Of a DNA stretch of 64,000 nucleotides, positions 61,625 to 64,000 are shown piece by piece. Every line of letters begins with the position of its first letter. The first letter of the stretch is position 1. The stretch is from an uncultured Lachnospiraceae bacterium (GTDB taxonomy: Bacteria; Bacillota; Clostridia; Lachnospirales; Lachnospiraceae), in contig CALWPC010000020.1 in NCBI GenBank assembly GCA_944383325.1, positions 1 through 64,000 on the forward strand, read 5' to 3'. The translations under genes were made by a program, and so were the position numbers. The notes under the pieces are model-generated. The model saw only the letters and a list, made by a program, of their open reading frames with translations. It did no database searches and had not been told where the DNA came from.

Positions 61625-62785
61625 ATGATGGATATGAAGATCATGACACCCGGGCCGACAATGGTGCGGGAGAATGTGAGGATGGCGCGCGCCCTCGAGA
61701 CGACGAATCCCGATTTGGACGAGCAGTTTGTCGAGGAGTATCGGCAGCTCTGTCTGAAAATTGCGTCGCTTCTGCATACAAAGAGCGAAGTGCTGATTTT
61801 GGGCGGCGAAGGTATTTTAGGGCTTGAGGCGGCATGCGCATCGTTAACAGAACCGGGGGACCGCGTGCTGGTATTGGACAACGGAATTTATGGGAAGGGA
61901 TTTGCAGATTTTGTGTCGATGTACGGCGGTGTGCCGGTGCTGCTGTCGGAACCATATGACCGTGCGTTTTCACCGGAGGTGTTGGAACATTTTTTGCAGG
62001 AGGATCATCAGTTTAAATATGCGACGATTGTGCACTGCGACACGCCGAGCGGCATACTCAATGATGTGCATGCGCTCTGTCCGATTTTAAAACGATACGG
62101 AATTCTCACAGTGGCAGACAGTGTTTCGGCGATGTTCGGAGAACCGCTTGATGTGGACAGGGCGCAAATTGATATTGTGTGCGGAGGATCACAGAAGGCG
62201 GTCTCGGCGCCGCCGGGCCTGACGATTGTCGCGGTCAGCGAGGACGCCAAGCGGGCGATGCGCTGCCGCAAAACGCCGATTGCTTCTTTTTATGCCAATT
62301 TGAGCGCGTTTGACGGGTATTATGACGCAAAGTGGTTTCCGTATACGATGCCGATCAGCGATATTTACGGTTTGCGCGCGGCGATAGACAATATTGAGAA
62401 AGATGCGTCGGTGTTGCAGAGGCATGCCGCAGTTGCTTCGGCTGTGCGGGAAGCGCTTGTCAGCGCGGGAATTTCGCTTTATTCGAAGGATGGATTTTCG
62501 AATACGGTGACGGTTTTTCGCGTGCCGGACGGTGTGTGTGCAAAGGATATTCTGGAGAGAATGAGACGGGTGCATCATGTGATGCTGGCCGGTTCGTTTG
62601 GTGAATTTGCAGGAAAGGTGATTCGGATCGGACACATGGGAGAAAACGCCCGGCCGGGCAGTGTGCTCGCCGTCATGAGAGGGCTTGACGAAACGCTGTC
62701 CGCGCTTGGAGCCGAAGTTTCGGAAACGCTTGCGGAAACATTTTTGCGCGTGTACAGTGGGGACAACTATGGAGATAACGGCTGA
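61625..62785 (+). CDS. Class V aminotransferase (alanine-glyoxylate/serine-pyruvate type)
   Basis: A 386-residue PLP enzyme opening with M-T-P-G-P-T and having G-G-E-G-I-L-G-L-E-A near 57-66, D-S-V-S-A-M-F-G-E-P and the PLP-lysine G-S-Q-K-A (about residue 191). The group includes alanine-glyoxylate, serine-pyruvate and 2-aminoethylphosphonate or ureidoglycine aminotransferases; no phosphonate or purine genes adjoin, so the donor is unclear. ATG 61625 is chosen (AAGGAG overlapping the preceding stop); ATG 61628 is equally possible. Confidence 0.88.
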   Translation: MMDMKIMTPGPTMVRENVRMARALETTNPDLDEQFVEEYRQLCLKIASLLHTKSEVLILGGEGILGLEAACASLTEPGDRVLVLDNGIYGKGFADFVSMYGGVPVLLSEPYDRAFSPEVLEHFLQEDHQFKYATIVHCDTPSGILNDVHALCPILKRYGILTVADSVSAMFGEPLDVDRAQIDIVCGGSQKAVSAPPGLTIVAVSEDAKRAMRCRKTPIASFYANLSAFDGYYDAKWFPYTMPISDIYGLRAAIDNIEKDASVLQRHAAVASAVREALVSAGISLYSKDGFSNTVTVFRVPDGVCAKDILERMRRVHHVMLAGSFGEFAGKVIRIGHMGENARPGSVLAVMRGLDETLSALGAEVSETLAETFLRVYSGDNYGDNG

Positions 62786-62854
62786 CAGGCGCGGGTGGCG
62801 GTTGGTTAAAGCACACAAAGAAACAGCCTGCGACTGAAAAAAAGTATTAAATCT

Positions 62855-62872
62855 TCCCAAAAGTTTTTGGGA
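62855..62872. promoter_or_regulatory. Palindrome adjoining the promoter of the sugar-type lipoprotein
   Basis: TCCCAAAA-GT-TTTTGGGA is an 18-bp near-perfect palindrome ending 6 bp before the -35. It may be an operator for a local regulator or a short terminator of the preceding gene. Confidence 0.45.
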
Positions 62873-62878
62873 TATGTA

Positions 62879-62907
62879 TTGCATCTATGGGTAAAATCTA
62901 TTATAAT
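62879..62907 (+). promoter_or_regulatory. Promoter of the extracellular solute-binding lipoprotein
   Basis: TTGCAT (62879-62884), 17-bp spacer, TATAAT (62902-62907). The leader of about 105 nt contains an ACCAGA/TCTGGT hairpin with an inner ACAGC/GCTGT stem. Confidence 0.7.
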
Positions 62908-63019
62908 TACTTTATCTGACCAGAACGGATTTACAGCTTTTCGTACAGGCTGTGAGTCTGGTTTCTATGTATCATCTTGTAGATATATGCGGACATACCG
63001 TCTGCGGAATGGAGGTAAA

Positions 63020-64000
63020 ATGAAGAAGAGAATACTGTCATTAGGTCTCGTTCTCGCGATGACTGCGACGCTGTTTGCAGGCTGCGGCGGGAATGACGAC
63101 AAAGGAAGCGGCGGCGCAAGTACAAGCTCCACCGTGGAGAAATGGGATGAAGGTGACGTGACCGTGTCATGGTGGCTGATGGGAGGTACGGATGAATACT
63201 ATCAGTACTATTGGTCAGAGATGAAGGGCCTTCAGCAGCTGCAGAATAATGTCGGCATCGACATTGAGTTTAAAGTGGCGACAAGTTACGAGGCATATCT
63301 GCCGATGATGGCGGCTCGGAACTACCCGGATGTCATCACAGCGAAAAACCTGGAAAACTACACGGGACGAATGGGCGCAATGTACGCGGACGGCGTTTCT
63401 GTGGCGCTCGATACGTACATGGATGAAGGACTGATGCCGAACTTCAAGAAGATTATTGAAGATTATCCCGAAATTGCCCGCGACCTGAAACTGGACGACG
63501 GCTCTCTTACGTATGTCAGCACACTGTATGACACGACGAATGAGGATGACCGCACGGCAGCGTCGGTGTACGGACTGGCAATCCGCCAGGACTGGTTGGA
63601 TGCGGTAGGTCTTGATGTTCCGACGAACATGGACGAGTGGTATGAAGTGCTCAGCGCATTTAAAACACAGGACCCGAACGGAAACGGACAGCAGGATGAG
63701 GAGCCGGTTTGTATGGCGTCATCTGGATGGAAGTATTTCCTGACAGCCTATGGCATTGACGATGATCCGAGCGTTATCAAAAATGACGACGGATCCGAGT
63801 ATGTAGTTTACGGATTTATGACCGATCAGTACAAAGAGTATCTGCAGCAGATGAACAAGTGGTATCAGGAGGAACTGATCTACAACATGTTCGAAAAGAC
63901 TTCTCTGGAAGCGCGCCAGGAGCGTGTTACAAACAACTTTGCAGGCGCATGGAAGGCAGAGGCCGACCATTTTGACGGTGACAGCGAGTCCTCGTATCTG
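63020..64000 (+). CDS. Extracellular solute-binding lipoprotein (sugar-type), 3'-truncated by window edge
   Basis: The frame is open from ATG 63020 to the window end (327 codons), so the C-terminus is missing. The signal peptide ends L-F-A-G-C with the acylated cysteine near residue 22, followed by a Gly/Ser-rich linker. The mature part resembles family 1 solute-binding proteins of the large LipO-like type, with W-W-L-M-G-G near 53, Y-P-D-V-I near 105 and the characteristic calcium-type loop D-P-N-G-N-G-Q-Q-D-E. GGAGG sits before the ATG. The cognate permease genes would lie downstream, and the ATPase could be the MsmK-type protein at 19922. Confidence 0.9.
   Translation, partial: MKKRILSLGLVLAMTATLFAGCGGNDDKGSGGASTSSTVEKWDEGDVTVSWWLMGGTDEYYQYYWSEMKGLQQLQNNVGIDIEFKVATSYEAYLPMMAARNYPDVITAKNLENYTGRMGAMYADGVSVALDTYMDEGLMPNFKKIIEDYPEIARDLKLDDGSLTYVSTLYDTTNEDDRTAASVYGLAIRQDWLDAVGLDVPTNMDEWYEVLSAFKTQDPNGNGQQDEEPVCMASSGWKYFLTAYGIDDDPSVIKNDDGSEYVVYGFMTDQYKEYLQQMNKWYQEELIYNMFEKTSLEARQERVTNNFAGAWKAEADHFDGDSESSYL

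Noticed and set aside
1-64000. CRISPR array, tRNA/rRNA genes or transposase
   Set aside because: No regularly spaced direct repeats, cloverleaf sequences or transposase/integrase frames were recognised on either strand.

Overview
The window looks like chromosomal DNA of an anaerobic, spore-forming Clostridia member, most likely Lachnospiraceae. The evidence is: sporulation genes (spmB, spoIIGA-sigE, sigG, ylmC); [FeFe]-hydrogenase maturation (hydF with a TM1266-type regulator); a Gram-positive dcw cluster; rubrerythrin; dockerin-bearing secreted proteins; and many sugar-related genes. No rRNA, tRNA, CRISPR array, transposase or phage gene was recognised.

Layout. 0-5.4 kb: a secreted leucine-rich-repeat protein ending in a dockerin, an FGGY sugar kinase and rubrerythrin. 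5.5-13.3 kb: orphan spmB, asnS, a UroD-like protein paired with a large GH106-like glycosidase, and a first murA. 13.7-18.1 kb: an LtaS-like polyglycerolphosphate synthase, a fluoride riboswitch in front of a cation/proton antiporter, and a YesL-family membrane protein. 18.2-27.6 kb: xylulokinase, a multi-sugar ABC ATPase, then a tight run of two aminotransferases, a TM1266-like regulator, an SsuABC-type transporter and hydF. 27.6-32.8 kb: an AT-richer stretch with two dockerin-containing CE1 esterases and an XRE-TPR regulator, then a PII-like protein overlapping a second antiporter. 33.1-45.5 kb: the dcw cluster mraZ-rsmH-ftsL-pbp-pbp-murD-ftsW-murA-divIB-ftsZ. It lacks murE, murF, mraY and murG but carries a second murA. 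45.5-48.1 kb: a CmpB-like membrane protein and an ECF-type sigma factor with a very long C-terminal extension. 48.2-52.7 kb (minus strand): a polyamine-type regulator-potABCD operon. 52.8-57.8 kb: spoIIGA-sigE, an unusual roughly 660-nt AT-rich non-coding transcription unit, sigG, ylmC, nrdR and a SEC-C protein. 57.9-64 kb: glmM, a fused ManC-ManA enzyme, a class V aminotransferase and the start of a sugar-type lipoprotein that runs off the window.

How the genes fit together. The envelope theme is strong: two murA, glmM, murD, two class B PBPs, FtsW, FtsL, DivIB, FtsZ and LtaS supply precursors and the division machine, while SpoIIGA, SigE and SigG divert the cell into sporulation. The sugar theme comprises XylB, the FGGY kinase, the MsmK-type ATPase, GH106, ManC/ManA and the esterases, and fits a plant-glycan or mucin feeder.

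Most unusual features: the candidate large structured RNA between sigE and sigG; the fluoride riboswitch driving a CPA-type antiporter; the sigma factor with a long extension; dockerins on LRR and esterase proteins with no scaffoldin in view; and a GTG-initiated esterase coupled to a 19-codon leader peptide. All starts given were chosen by ribosome-binding-site position. All family calls are by eye, without database searches.
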